Source of the DNA: Massiliimalia massiliensis
GTDB taxonomy: Bacteria > Bacillota > Clostridia > Oscillospirales > Ruminococcaceae
Length of the DNA: 64,000 nucleotides
Assembly (NCBI RefSeq): GCF_900155615.1
Contig: NZ_FUHT01000003.1
Location: 496,001-560,000 of the forward strand
Direction: 5' to 3'
Shown here: positions 1-8,432 of the stretch, piece after piece
Numbering within the stretch: the first letter of the stretch is position 1
Layout: each line of letters opens with the position of its first letter
Notes under the pieces: generated by a model
Databases searched by the model: none
Told to the model about the DNA's origin: nothing
What the model saw: the letters and a program-made list of their open reading frames with translations, nothing else
Translations under genes and position numbers: made by a program

Positions 1-1
1 A

Positions 2-202
2 AAATCGACGGGATGCCCTCGGATTGGCTGCCATCATGTTGCAATTCGTTGTTCCGATTGAAAACAAGTTGATCAGATGACGAAATGTTTGAGACAGGAT
101 GGGTATCGAATTTATGACAATCCTCGGATTACTGGTGATGGGTATTATGAAATCGAAATTTTTGATCCGGCTGGGAATTTGATTGAGTTGATAGCAGACT
201 GA
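2..202 (+). pseudogene. Decayed C-terminal fragment of a VOC (glyoxalase/bleomycin-resistance fold) protein
   Basis: The last 40 or so codons translate as a typical VOC C-terminus: a stretch reading DGYRIYDNPRITGDGYYEIE is followed by the FDPAGN-type turn that closes these metal-binding domains. The same frame carries a TGA at 59-61. The sequence before it fits the family partly in this frame and partly in the +1 frame, so at least one nonsense and probably one frameshift are present. The 5' part lies outside the window. From 203 to about 420 I see no gene, only short broken reading frames. A sequencing error cannot be excluded. Confidence 0.5.
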
Positions 203-420
203 TATTTATAAATTACAGGTAGAAGATGTCCTCAATCAGGAATCATTTACCGACCTTCTGAATAATATTCTGGGAGTTTGTGGTGGGACGAAAAATTCAT
301 AATGTTGAAGTTGAGAAAAACAACCGCCCAAACTGATGAACTACCGATACCCTTTTGCCCTTAATGGCTTTTAGTGTGTATATTTGATATTTGAATGGCA
401 GATGTCAACTGTCGCAGACA

Positions 421-456
421 AAAGCGCCCCCATATTATATAGTATGGGAGCGCTTT
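421..456 (-). terminator. Intrinsic terminator of the MATE-uxuA-ogt operon
   Basis: On the minus strand AAAGCGC-T-CCCATA pairs with TATGGG-G-GCGCTTTT around an A+T loop, and a short T run follows. It lies about 50 bases past the ogt stop codon, at the end of a three-gene minus-strand operon. Confidence 0.7.
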
Positions 457-507
457 ACTCGTTTATAGTATTTCAATCGTCTTTTCCGGACAGATACCCA
501 TGCAGTT

Positions 508-1044
508 TTAAAGGGCAGTTCCTTTTTGGGGTACAAACAGGTTTTCCATATCGATCTTTTCCAACGTGAGCAGGCCAATTTTCTTTTCAATGCCGCCGGC
601 ATAGCCTGTCAGGCTTCCGTTGCTGCCGACAACTCTGTGGCAGGGGATGATGATGGAAATTGGATTATGGCCCACCGCACCGCCTACTGCCTGTGCAGAC
701 ATTGCTTTTTGTCCTTTATTTTCGGCAATAATTGCGGCAATTTGCCCATAGGTCATTACCTGCCCATAGGGAATCCGCATCAAGATTTCCCATATGGCAA
801 GCCGAAACGGAGAACCATTTAAATACAACGGCGGGGTAAAATCTGGAATCTCGCCGCGAAAATAGAGGTCAAGCCACTGCTTAGTCTGCTCAAAAACAGG
901 TAAATTTTTTTCTTCATGCTCGGCTGATAGCGTGTCGGCAAAATATTTTTGTCCGTCAAACCACAGGCCGGTCAGGCATTCTCCATTGCTGGCAATGGTA
1001 ATATTGCCCAGAGGGGAGTGATATTTATCTATGTACTGCATCAT
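508..1044 (-). CDS. ogt: Methylated-DNA--[protein]-cysteine S-methyltransferase
   Basis: Suicide repair protein that moves the alkyl group from O6-alkylguanine (and O4-alkylthymine) in DNA to its own cysteine. The 178-residue protein has the usual length of single-domain Ogt/MGMT enzymes. The active-site motif IPCHRV lies near residues 133-138 with Cys135 as acceptor. The upstream YGQVMTYGQIA helix-turn-helix and the following GYAGG turn are also typical. The N-terminal SPLGNITIASN strand is that of the Ogt type rather than Ada. The gene starts 9 bases downstream of the uxuA stop codon, so it is probably cotranscribed with uxuA and the MATE gene. That pairing has no obvious functional logic. 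Confidence 0.93.
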   Translation of the reverse strand: MMQYIDKYHSPLGNITIASNGECLTGLWFDGQKYFADTLSAEHEEKNLPVFEQTKQWLDLYFRGEIPDFTPPLYLNGSPFRLAIWEILMRIPYGQVMTYGQIAAIIAENKGQKAMSAQAVGGAVGHNPISIIIPCHRVVGSNGSLTGYAGGIEKKIGLLTLEKIDMENLFVPQKGTAL

Positions 1045-1053
1045 TTTATACCT

Positions 1054-2097
1054 TTAATACTTTTCTTCTTTTTCTGCCGCTTCAAATAACCCATTAATAT
1101 AGGCAGCGCCTAACGCACGGTCAAATAATCCATAACCAGGCTTTCCTTGTTCGCCCCAAATCATCCGGCCATGGTCAGGACGGACATATCCGTTAAATCC
1201 ATGTTTTACCAGCGTCTTTACAACATCGTATAGGTCGAGAGAGCCACATCGGCTTGGATGCGGTGCTTCAAAAAAGCTGTGATCGCCTGTATGCCGGACA
1301 TTTCTAAGATGAACAAAGGGAATCCGATCCGCAAATTCTTCTGCAATGGCTGCCACGTCGTTTGCAAGATTTGCCCCATAGGAACCTGTGCAGAGGGTAA
1401 TACCATTAGATGGGCTGTCTGTGATTGAAACCATTCTGCGGATGCTGTCAGCCCCTGTGATAATGCGGGGAAGCCCGAATATTCCCCATGGCGGATCATC
1501 CGGATGAATTGCCATTTTAATCCCAGCTTCCTCTGCGACAGGAATCACGGCGTGCAGAAATTCACTAAGGTTGCTCCAGAGCGTTTCACTGTCAAGTGTA
1601 CGCCAGCGTTCAATCAGGCGTCGCATTTCATCCATTGTATAGCTTTCATCCCAGCCGGGAAGAGAAAGGGAACCAGAGGCAGGATTCATAGCCAGCACAT
1701 CCTGGTATTCATAGCTGAGGGTATTGGAGCCGTCCTCTAATTCTTTACTCAGATCACTTCTCAGCCAATCAAACACCGGCATAAAATTGTAACACACTAC
1801 GCGGATGCCGAATTCACCCAACCGCCTAAGATTTTCACAGTAATTTTCAATCAACCGCGGCGCGTCCGCACCGCCGAGTTTAATCTCTTCATGAACCGGA
1901 ACACTCTCAACGACTTCAAAGGCAAGGCCGTTTTGTTCCGCCGCCTGTTTTAATGCAGCGATGCTTTCTCTTGGCCAAACCTCACCGGGCGGAGTGTCGT
2001 AAACAGCGGACACTACGCCGCTCATGTTGGGAATCTGCCGGATTGCCGAAAGGGAAACCGGATCATTTTTTCCATACCATCGAAAGGTCAGTTTCAT
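1054..2097 (-). CDS. uxuA: Mannonate dehydratase
   Basis: Dehydrates D-mannonate to 2-keto-3-deoxy-D-gluconate in hexuronate breakdown. The 347-residue protein begins MKLTFRWYGKNDPVSL, the conserved start of UxuA. It also shows AIHPDDPPWGIFGLPRI in the middle and HLRNVRHTGDHSFFEAPHPS near the C-terminus, which carry the metal ligands of this xylose-isomerase-like TIM barrel. The start codon overlaps the stop codon of the MATE gene (ATGA), indicating translational coupling. No uxaC, uxuB, kdgK or kdgA lies nearby, so the rest of the glucuronate route must be elsewhere. Confidence 0.93.
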   Translation of the reverse strand: MKLTFRWYGKNDPVSLSAIRQIPNMSGVVSAVYDTPPGEVWPRESIAALKQAAEQNGLAFEVVESVPVHEEIKLGGADAPRLIENYCENLRRLGEFGIRVVCYNFMPVFDWLRSDLSKELEDGSNTLSYEYQDVLAMNPASGSLSLPGWDESYTMDEMRRLIERWRTLDSETLWSNLSEFLHAVIPVAEEAGIKMAIHPDDPPWGIFGLPRIITGADSIRRMVSITDSPSNGITLCTGSYGANLANDVAAIAEEFADRIPFVHLRNVRHTGDHSFFEAPHPSRCGSLDLYDVVKTLVKHGFNGYVRPDHGRMIWGEQGKPGYGLFDRALGAAYINGLFEAAEKEEKY

Positions 2098-3497
2098 TTT
2101 GCTTCCTCCAGTTGTTCATTTTGTAGAGCAGAGTCTGCCTGCTCCGTTTCCAATTTCCGGACTATCTTTCGGATTTCGGAATAATAGGCAAAAATTAGAT
2201 AGACTGCGGCGCCAAACCAAGCGGCGGGCTCACAGAAGAATATTCCGATTTCCCCGATGATACGGGGCAGAATCAGTGATACTCCGACTCTCATCAGGGT
2301 CTCCATCAAGCCGGAAATCATCGGCTTTTTCCCATTGCCCAATCCCTGCAGGGCCGCACGATAGGCGTGGAGCAGATATAAAAAGATCAGGGTACAGGAC
2401 ATAATAAACAGGTATTGATAGGCGATATCCAGCACCTGCTCCTTGTTTTGCGCGCTAGAGGATACAAACATGGAAAGGAGCGGCTTGCCAAAGAGAATCA
2501 TGATGCCTCCGATAGCCAGACAAAGTAAAATAGATAGCTTTATAACACTGCGCACGCCTTCATGAATCCGGTCAAACTTTCTTGCTCCGAGATTTTGCCC
2601 AACAAAGGTATTCATCGCAAAGCCAAATGAAATCGCACTGCTTTCAAGCAGTCCATAAAGCTTATTTGTAGCAGTGAATCCGGCAATTACTGTAGTGCCA
2701 AACTGATTCAGAACAAACTGCAGAACCATCCCGCCGACACCGATAATTGCCATCTGCAGGCCGATCGGAATCCCCAGCGAACAAAGATGCTTAATAATAT
2801 CCCAGTCGAGCTTCCAATATTTTTTCTCAAAGGAAAGGACAGAGATACGCCTCACTGACAGAATACAATAAACAGCAGAAAAGGCCTGCGCCAGAAGCGT
2901 TGCAATCGCTGCTCCTGCAATTCCCCAATGAAAAACCAGAACGAACAGGAGATCCAATACAATATTGATACATCCGGCCAGGATCATGGCAATCAGGGGT
3001 GTGCGCCCGTCTCCCAGGGCACGGAGAATGGAAGAAAAAATGTTATAGACTGTTACAATCAGCATCCCGCCGAATAAAATGCTGAGATAAATCAGAGACT
3101 GATCAATAATATCGTCCGGAGTTCTCAGAAGCTGCAGTGTCGGCCTTGCGATAATCAGACCGAGCACAGTGAAAAACACCCCAAAGCCCAAGCACAGGAC
3201 AATAGACATAGTCACTGTTTTGCGGAGATTTTCAATATCGCCCGCTCCAAAAAATTGAGAAATCATCACGGCAAATCCCTGGGTTAGGCCAAGGATCATC
3301 CAGAGAAGCACCCAGTGCGTCCAGTCGGTAGCGCCGACTGCCGCTAACGCGTCGACCCCAACACCCTGTCCTACAACAATTGCATCGACTACCATGTATA
3401 ACTGCTGAAAAATATTTCCAACCATCAGGGGCAGCGCAAATAAAAAGATTAATTTCATCGGTTTTCCGGATGTCATGTCTTTGACTTTTACACTCAT
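2094..3497 (-). CDS. MATE family efflux transporter
   Basis: A 467-residue polytopic membrane protein with the 12-helix MATE layout, which exports cationic drugs or metabolites in exchange for Na+ or H+. The first helix region reads LFALPLMVGNIFQQLYMVVD, and the paired GGMVLQFVLNQFG and NKLYGLLESSAISFGFA segments fall where the second half-repeat of NorM/DinF-like MATEs begins. The start has a GAGGTG ribosome site. It is the first gene of an operon with uxuA, whose start overlaps its stop. The substrate cannot be read from the sequence. Confidence 0.88.
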   Translation of the reverse strand: MSVKVKDMTSGKPMKLIFLFALPLMVGNIFQQLYMVVDAIVVGQGVGVDALAAVGATDWTHWVLLWMILGLTQGFAVMISQFFGAGDIENLRKTVTMSIVLCLGFGVFFTVLGLIIARPTLQLLRTPDDIIDQSLIYLSILFGGMLIVTVYNIFSSILRALGDGRTPLIAMILAGCINIVLDLLFVLVFHWGIAGAAIATLLAQAFSAVYCILSVRRISVLSFEKKYWKLDWDIIKHLCSLGIPIGLQMAIIGVGGMVLQFVLNQFGTTVIAGFTATNKLYGLLESSAISFGFAMNTFVGQNLGARKFDRIHEGVRSVIKLSILLCLAIGGIMILFGKPLLSMFVSSSAQNKEQVLDIAYQYLFIMSCTLIFLYLLHAYRAALQGLGNGKKPMISGLMETLMRVGVSLILPRIIGEIGIFFCEPAAWFGAAVYLIFAYYSEIRKIVRKLETEQADSALQNEQLEEAK

Positions 3498-3778
3498 GTT
3501 ACACCTCAGCGGTACTTTTTCTTAAATTTATTCAATCAATATAGTACATTATAGTATATTTTTTGTGGATTGCATAGGGAAAAAGTTCAGAAAAATGCAC
3601 TATCTTTTTTGGGAAAAGCGCCGGAAACTTTAGGATGGTTTTGTGATAGTGCTTTAGTGCAATAAAACATGTTTTTGGATAATAAATACAGAATATTTGT
3701 GTAACTTGACATTTTTGTTAAGAAAAATCGAAAAGTTTATTTATTTTGACATAAATTTTACATTTCATTCATTATCAC

Positions 3779-3807
3779 TTGAGAATTAAAGGGGATCAAG
3801 GTATAAT
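3779..3807 (+). promoter_or_regulatory. Sigma-A promoter of the OPT-PqqD-PepD operon
   Basis: TTGAGA (3779-3784) and TATAAT (3802-3807) are separated by 17 bp, about 30 bases before the start codon. The rest of the 343-base gap between the divergent MATE and OPT genes (3498-3840) is A+T-rich. It contains further TTGACA-like hexamers at about 3707 and 3745 without convincing -10 partners. I see no gene in it. Confidence 0.8.
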
Positions 3808-3840
3808 AAATACGACAATTTAAGAAAGGTGGAAGCTTTG

Positions 3841-5769
3841 ATGGAAAAAAATCAAACCTTTAAGCCGTTTGTTCCTGCAGACAAGATCATGCCGGAATTT
3901 ACCGCAACGTCCATTATCGTCGGTATCCTGCTAGCTGTTTTGTTTGGCGGCGCAAACGCATATCTGGGGCTGAAGGTCGGAATGACAATCTCCGCATCGA
4001 TCCCGGCGGCTGTGATCTCCATGGGGATCATCCGGGTCATCATGAGAAGAGATTCGATTTTGGAAAATAATATGGTGCAGACGATTGGCTCTGCCGGCGA
4101 ATCACTGGCGGCCGGTGCGATCTTCACTCTGCCGGCACTGTTTATGTGGGCAAATAACGGCGATATTGATATGCCCTCATTTATAGAGATTGCATTGATT
4201 GCATTATGCGGCGGAATTCTTGGCGTGCTGTTCATGGTTCCGTTAAGAAAGGCACTGATCGTAGAGGAGCATGGCACTCTTCCTTATCCGGAAGGCTCTG
4301 CGTGCGCAGAGGTTCTGGTTGCCGGGGAAGAGGGCGGCGAAAAGTCAAAGATCGTTTTTTCCGGCTTGGGAATTGCGGCTCTCTATAAGTTCATTACCGA
4401 TGGGGTTAAGCTGTTCCCTTCGGAAGTTAACTGGGATATCTCTGCTTATAAAGGAAGCGCTTTCGGTTTGGACGTGCTTCCGGCTCTGGCGGGCGTCGGC
4501 TATATCTGCGGGAAGAAAATCGCTTCCTATATGCTGGCCGGCGGTGTGGTTGCCTGGTTTGTGCTCATGCCGCTGATTGCTTTGTTCGGCGGAGATGTCA
4601 TTATCTATCCGGCGGATGTAACGGTCAATGAGCTGATTGCGAAGGATGGCGGTGTGTCAAACCTTTGGGGTACCTTTATCCGGTATATCGGCGCCGGTGC
4701 CGTTGCAACCGGTGGTATTATCAGCCTGATCAAATCCTTCCCGTTGATTGTAAGAACCTTTGCAAAAGCGATGAAGGGACTGAAAAAATCCTCCCATACC
4801 GAAGTGGTGGAACGTACGGATCAGGATATGTCAATGAAAATCCTTCTTGCCGGGATTGTGGTAGTCGCTTTGGCCATGTGGCTGTTGCCGTTTATTCCGG
4901 TAAACCTCATGGGCGCGCTGATCGTCATTGTATTTGGATTCTTCTTCGCGACCGTTTCCTCCCGCATGGTAGGGCTGATCGGTTCGAGTAACAACCCTGT
5001 TTCCGGGATGGCAATCGCTACCATGCTGATTGCGACTATCCTGCTGAAAGTAACAGGCAATACCGGCACCGGCGGAATGGTTGCAGCGATTGCAATCGGT
5101 TCAATTATCTGTATCATTGCTGCAATGGCGGGCGATACCTCGCAGGATTTAAAAACGGGATTCCTGGTTGGCGCGACCCCGAGAAAGCAGCAGTATGGCG
5201 AGATTATCGGGGCGATTGTTTCTGCTGCCGCAATCGGCGGAATTCTGTATCTGCTCAATGCGGCCTGGGAATTCGGATCTGCTGAGCTTGCCGCACCGCA
5301 GGCAACCCTGATGAAGATGGTAACCGAAGGCGTTATGAACGGCAACCTGCCCTGGACGCTGGTATTCGTCGGCGTAGGAATTGCAATTGTGGTTGAGATT
5401 CTGGGGATCCCGGTTCTGCCGTTCGCAGTTGGCCTTTATCTGCCGATTCACCTGAGCGTTCCGATTATGGCGGGCGCTTTGGTTCGTGTTTTCCTCGAAA
5501 AGAGAAAGAAATGGTCTGATGACAAACGTAAAAAAGCAGTTGACAACGGTGTGCTGTACTGCTCCGGTATGATCGCCGGCGAAGGGCTGGTGGGAATCCT
5601 GCTGGCGGTCTTTGCAGTCATTACCTTCAAGGACGGAAGATCCCTGGGTGATATGATCAATATCAGCGGAAGCTTCTCTCTTGGCAATATCGGCGGTTTG
5701 GTATTCTTCGCAGCTCTGCTTGTAACGATCTACCTGTTTGCAGTCAAACGGGACAAGAAGGAAAGATAA
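3841..5769 (+). CDS. OPT family oligopeptide transporter
   Basis: Polytopic proton-coupled importer of the bacterial OPT family, which takes up oligopeptides or peptide-like compounds. About 642 residues with 14-16 hydrophobic segments. Family signatures include NAYLGLKVGMTISASIPAAV near residues 38-57, the GSAGESLAAG and LPYPEGSACAE segments and a late GDTSQDLKTGFLVG loop. The ATG at 3841 is preferred because AAGAAAGGTGG (3822-3832) precedes it; a GTG at 3829 lies inside that ribosome site. The downstream PqqD-like protein, small membrane protein and dipeptidase PepD suggest peptide uptake followed by hydrolysis. A strong promoter lies at 3779-3807. Confidence 0.93.
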   Translation: MEKNQTFKPFVPADKIMPEFTATSIIVGILLAVLFGGANAYLGLKVGMTISASIPAAVISMGIIRVIMRRDSILENNMVQTIGSAGESLAAGAIFTLPALFMWANNGDIDMPSFIEIALIALCGGILGVLFMVPLRKALIVEEHGTLPYPEGSACAEVLVAGEEGGEKSKIVFSGLGIAALYKFITDGVKLFPSEVNWDISAYKGSAFGLDVLPALAGVGYICGKKIASYMLAGGVVAWFVLMPLIALFGGDVIIYPADVTVNELIAKDGGVSNLWGTFIRYIGAGAVATGGIISLIKSFPLIVRTFAKAMKGLKKSSHTEVVERTDQDMSMKILLAGIVVVALAMWLLPFIPVNLMGALIVIVFGFFFATVSSRMVGLIGSSNNPVSGMAIATMLIATILLKVTGNTGTGGMVAAIAIGSIICIIAAMAGDTSQDLKTGFLVGATPRKQQYGEIIGAIVSAAAIGGILYLLNAAWEFGSAELAAPQATLMKMVTEGVMNGNLPWTLVFVGVGIAIVVEILGIPVLPFAVGLYLPIHLSVPIMAGALVRVFLEKRKKWSDDKRKKAVDNGVLYCSGMIAGEGLVGILLAVFAVITFKDGRSLGDMINISGSFSLGNIGGLVFFAALLVTIYLFAVKRDKKER

Positions 5770-5770
5770 G

Positions 5771-5857
5771 GTACACCTTTTCGTTCATAAAAAAGAGCAT
5801 AAAAAAACGCCCTTTTTAGGGTGTTAAGATATGGGATTGATATTGAATGGAAAAGCG
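5771..5857. repeat. Structured dispersed repeat, copy A
   Basis: About 60 bases here align at roughly 80 percent with 46166-46230, sharing a TCATAAAAAAG-type stretch and the GCATAAAAAAAC core. Both copies have an inner GC hairpin and an outer stem. Here CTTTTC (5777-5782) pairs with GGAAAAG (5849-5855). Read on the minus strand, the inner hairpin is followed by seven Ts like an intrinsic terminator, although no minus-strand gene precedes it. Both copies lie just after a transporter gene. Confidence 0.55.
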
Positions 5858-5886
5858 TAAAATAATCCTGCCATAAGCAAACAGTG

Positions 5887-5921
5887 GGCTGTATAAGAAA
5901 TTATACAGCCTCTCTTGTTTC
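5887..5921 (+). terminator. Perfect 10-bp hairpin, probable partial terminator
   Basis: GGCTGTATAA (5887-5896), loop GAAA, TTATACAGCC (5901-5910), then TCTCTTGTTTC. The T tract is interrupted, so it may attenuate rather than stop transcription from the OPT gene into the PqqD-like gene, giving unequal expression. Confidence 0.55.
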
Positions 5922-6012
5922 ATCCGGGCGGCTGGTTTTTCGGTTTGCCTGCAGCTATGGATATTATACCATATAGAAAGGAAGCTTTGCCTTTGCAAGG
6001 TATGGGCATAAA

Positions 6013-6345
6013 ATGAAGCAGAAAAAGAACTATCTGGATTTCGTGCCGAAAAAGAATCCGGCCTTTCGCTGGGAGCTGGACGATGACGGCATGGTTGTCA
6101 TACTGATCGAAAATAAAGGCATTTATAACCGCATTGCACAGAAGCTGCTGAAAAAGCCGCGGGTCAGCCGGATCACGCTGGAGAAATTCGGCAGTTTTAT
6201 CTGGCGGCAGATTGACGGGACGCGCAGTGTTTATGAAATCAGCGGGTTAGTGTCTGAAGAATTCGGTGAGGAAGCAGAGCCGTTGATTGAACGTCTGGTC
6301 AAATATCTCCGAATTTTGCAGAATAACCGGTTTATACTATTTTAG
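6013..6345 (+). CDS. PqqD-like (RiPP recognition element fold) protein
   Basis: A 110-residue protein of the PqqD superfamily, small winged-helix proteins that in peptide-maturation pathways hold a precursor leader peptide. Diagnostic features are the LDFVPKKNPAF start and the helix pair ITLEKFGSFIWRQIDGTRSV followed by YEISGLVSEEFGEEAEPLIERL, the usual W-x-x-DG-x-x-x-x-x-I pattern of PqqD. There is no radical SAM enzyme, precursor peptide or PQQ gene nearby, so it is an orphan, here between an oligopeptide transporter and a dipeptidase. It probably has a peptide-binding or structural role; the actual function is unknown. Confidence 0.75.
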   Translation: MKQKKNYLDFVPKKNPAFRWELDDDGMVVILIENKGIYNRIAQKLLKKPRVSRITLEKFGSFIWRQIDGTRSVYEISGLVSEEFGEEAEPLIERLVKYLRILQNNRFILF

Positions 6346-6360
6346 TCAGGGGGAATTGGA

Positions 6361-6735
6361 ATGCCTTGGTGGCAAATGGTTTTGTGGATTCTGGCCATTG
6401 CGGTGATCACGGCAGGACTTTACGCATGGGGACTGAAAAAATCGGTCAACCAGAGGGAAAACCTGCTTCGCCTGCTGTATCAGAAGGCCTCCGACAAGGT
6501 GTTGCATTATCTGAAAAAACATGATACGATAACCATAAAAGAGACGGAAGAGCTGGTAAAAGATATCAGCGCCGGGGAGTTCTACAGCAAAAACAAGGCG
6601 GTTGTAACAAAGCCGCAGGACTTCGCCAGGGAACTCCTCAAACGGATGCTGGACCGCGGCTTTTTGGAAGAGACGTCCGCAGACGGAAAAAAGGCGTATC
6701 GTGCCGCTGTCCGTCAAAATAAAAAGGAGAAATAG
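6361..6735 (+). CDS. Small single-pass membrane protein of unknown function
   Basis: A 124-residue protein with one N-terminal membrane helix (about residues 5-24, MVLWILAIAVITAGLYAWG), then a basic, helical, soluble part. The C-terminal half (YLKKHDTITIKETEELVKDI to LLKRMLDRGFLEE) resembles a winged-helix fold by its helix pattern, but I recognise no named family. GGGGGA-type ribosome site directly upstream; it starts 15 bases after the PqqD-like gene and ends 3 bases before pepD, so all three are cotranscribed. It may anchor or modulate the peptide-uptake machinery, which is inference from position only. Confidence 0.7.
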   Translation: MPWWQMVLWILAIAVITAGLYAWGLKKSVNQRENLLRLLYQKASDKVLHYLKKHDTITIKETEELVKDISAGEFYSKNKAVVTKPQDFARELLKRMLDRGFLEETSADGKKAYRAAVRQNKKEK

Positions 6736-6738
6736 AGG

Positions 6739-8190
6739 ATGAGAGTTTTAGAGCATCTGCAGCCAAAAGCCGTATTTTCCTATTTCGAAGATCTTTGCGG
6801 GATTCCGCATGGTTCAACGAACATGAAGGCAATCAGCGATTACTGCGTCGCTTTTGCAAAAGAGCATGGGTTGTCCTATATTCAGGACGAGATGTATAAT
6901 GTCATCATCAAAAAACCGGCGGCAAAGGGCTATGAGGATGCGCCGGCGCTGATGATCCAGGGGCATTTGGACATGGTGTGCGAGAAAGACGCTGCCTTAA
7001 CAGAGCTGGATATGTCTAAAACGCCGTTGGAGCTCGCGATAGATGGAGACTATATTTATGCGAAGGGAACCAGCCTCGGCGGAGATGATGGGATTGCTGT
7101 GGCATACGCGCTTGCTATCCTGGCTTCCGATGATCTGCCGCATCCGAAAATCGAAGCTGTTTTCACGACAGATGAAGAGATCGGAATGCTGGGCGCAGCC
7201 GCAATTGATCTTTCTTCTTTAGAAGCAAAGCTTTTGCTGAACCTTGACTCCGAAGAGGAAGGAATTTTTTTGACAAGCTGTGCGGGCGGAGTGACGGCTG
7301 CGTGCCGTCTGCCAGTTCAGTATGAAAGCTGTGAGGGAATATCTGTGACGTTGTCTGTTGACGGGCTTCTGGGCGGACATTCCGGCGGAGAAATCGATAA
7401 AGGCAGGGGAAATGCCAACCTGCTAATGGGGCGGCTGCTCAATCGGATTGGGAAAAAAGCGGGATTCCGGCTTGCCGCCCTGGGCGGCGGGTTGAAGGAC
7501 AACGCAATCCCGCTGTCCTGTCGGGCGGAAGTCGTCACTTCTGATCCGGATACTGTCAAAGCGGTTGCGGAAGAATATGACGCGATTTTAAAGAACGAAT
7601 ATAAAATCAGCGATCCTGGAGTTGCCGTAAAGGCTTGTATCAAGGACACTGGAGCAGTGCTGGCACTGACCGAGGATTGTACCAGACGCGCTGTTTGCCT
7701 TTTGCTGAATGTGCCAAATGGGATCCAGGCGATGAGCATGGATATCCCGGGGTTGGTAGAAACCTCGCTGAACCTCGGTATTTTGACACTGGACGATAAG
7801 GAAATGACGATGAGCTTTGCGGTTCGCAGCTCTGTGCGGACAGCCAAAGAGGCTGTGGTAGAACGCCTTTACAGCTTGACAGAAGCGTTGGGCGGCTCTG
7901 TGAATCTGAGCGGAGATTATCCGGCATGGGAATACAAGAAGGACTCCCGCCTGCGGGAGATCGTGGTGGAGGCATACCGCGACCAGTATGGGGAGGAACC
8001 GAAAATTGAGGCAATCCACGCCGGCCTGGAATGCGGGATGTTTTCCGGTAAAATAAAAGGGCTTGATTGTATTTCCCTCGGGCCTGATATGACGGCGATC
8101 CATACCTGTAAGGAGAAGATGAGTATTTCCTCCGCGCAGCGCACCTGGAATTTGGTTGTCGAGGTGCTTAAACGCCTGAAAAATTATTAA
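6739..8190 (+). CDS. pepD: Aminoacyl-histidine dipeptidase (M20C)
   Basis: Cytosolic di-zinc peptidase that splits Xaa-His and other dipeptides, including carnosine-like beta-Ala-His. The 483-residue length is that of PepD. Metal-binding and catalytic residues are visible: His76-x-Asp78 in GHLDMV, Asp116 or Asp117 in SLGGDDG, the EE pair at 146-147 in TTDEEIG, and the late CGMFSGKIKGLDCISLGP and AIHTCKEKM segments. The HSGGEIDKGRGNAN segment of the lid domain is also conserved. It lies at the end of the OPT operon, consistent with hydrolysis of imported peptides, and is followed by a strong terminator. Confidence 0.94.
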   Translation: MRVLEHLQPKAVFSYFEDLCGIPHGSTNMKAISDYCVAFAKEHGLSYIQDEMYNVIIKKPAAKGYEDAPALMIQGHLDMVCEKDAALTELDMSKTPLELAIDGDYIYAKGTSLGGDDGIAVAYALAILASDDLPHPKIEAVFTTDEEIGMLGAAAIDLSSLEAKLLLNLDSEEEGIFLTSCAGGVTAACRLPVQYESCEGISVTLSVDGLLGGHSGGEIDKGRGNANLLMGRLLNRIGKKAGFRLAALGGGLKDNAIPLSCRAEVVTSDPDTVKAVAEEYDAILKNEYKISDPGVAVKACIKDTGAVLALTEDCTRRAVCLLLNVPNGIQAMSMDIPGLVETSLNLGILTLDDKEMTMSFAVRSSVRTAKEAVVERLYSLTEALGGSVNLSGDYPAWEYKKDSRLREIVVEAYRDQYGEEPKIEAIHAGLECGMFSGKIKGLDCISLGPDMTAIHTCKEKMSISSAQRTWNLVVEVLKRLKNY

Positions 8191-8194
8191 TATC

Positions 8195-8231
8195 AAATCC
8201 CCGACGAATTGTTTCATCGGGGATTTTTACT
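8195..8231 (+). terminator. Intrinsic terminator after pepD
   Basis: AAATCCCCGA (8195-8204) pairs with TCGGGGATTT (8217-8226), followed by TTTAC. It closes the OPT-pepD operon. Confidence 0.85.
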
Positions 8232-8310
8232 GCTTTTGAGCCGAGATTATGCCTTGCTGACAAAGGCCGGGCAAGTATTCCGGCGGCAATGCAATGAATA
8301 CTGAGGAGAA

Positions 8311-8346
8311 ACAACATTTTTTCTCATTTGTACAACATTTCTTCTA
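8311..8346 (+). repeat. Pair of 21-bp-spaced direct repeats before the GH2 gene
   Basis: ACAACATTTTTTCT (8311) and ACAACATTTCTTCT (8332) repeat with a 21-base period, i.e. two helical turns, about 90 bases upstream of the GH2 start. A TATTCT hexamer near 8370 could be its -10. The spacing suits side-by-side regulator binding, but chance in an A+T-rich leader is possible. Confidence 0.3.
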
Positions 8347-8432
8347 TTTTCAAAAGCCGGAAAATGTGATATTCTAAACCTGATGGTGAACGAAGACATT
8401 GGAAACAAATATTTCAATTCAGGAGGAAGCCT

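Noticed and set aside
384-569. Small plus-strand frame at the left edge
   Set aside because: No ribosome site; it runs through the terminator at 421-456 and into the antisense of ogt.
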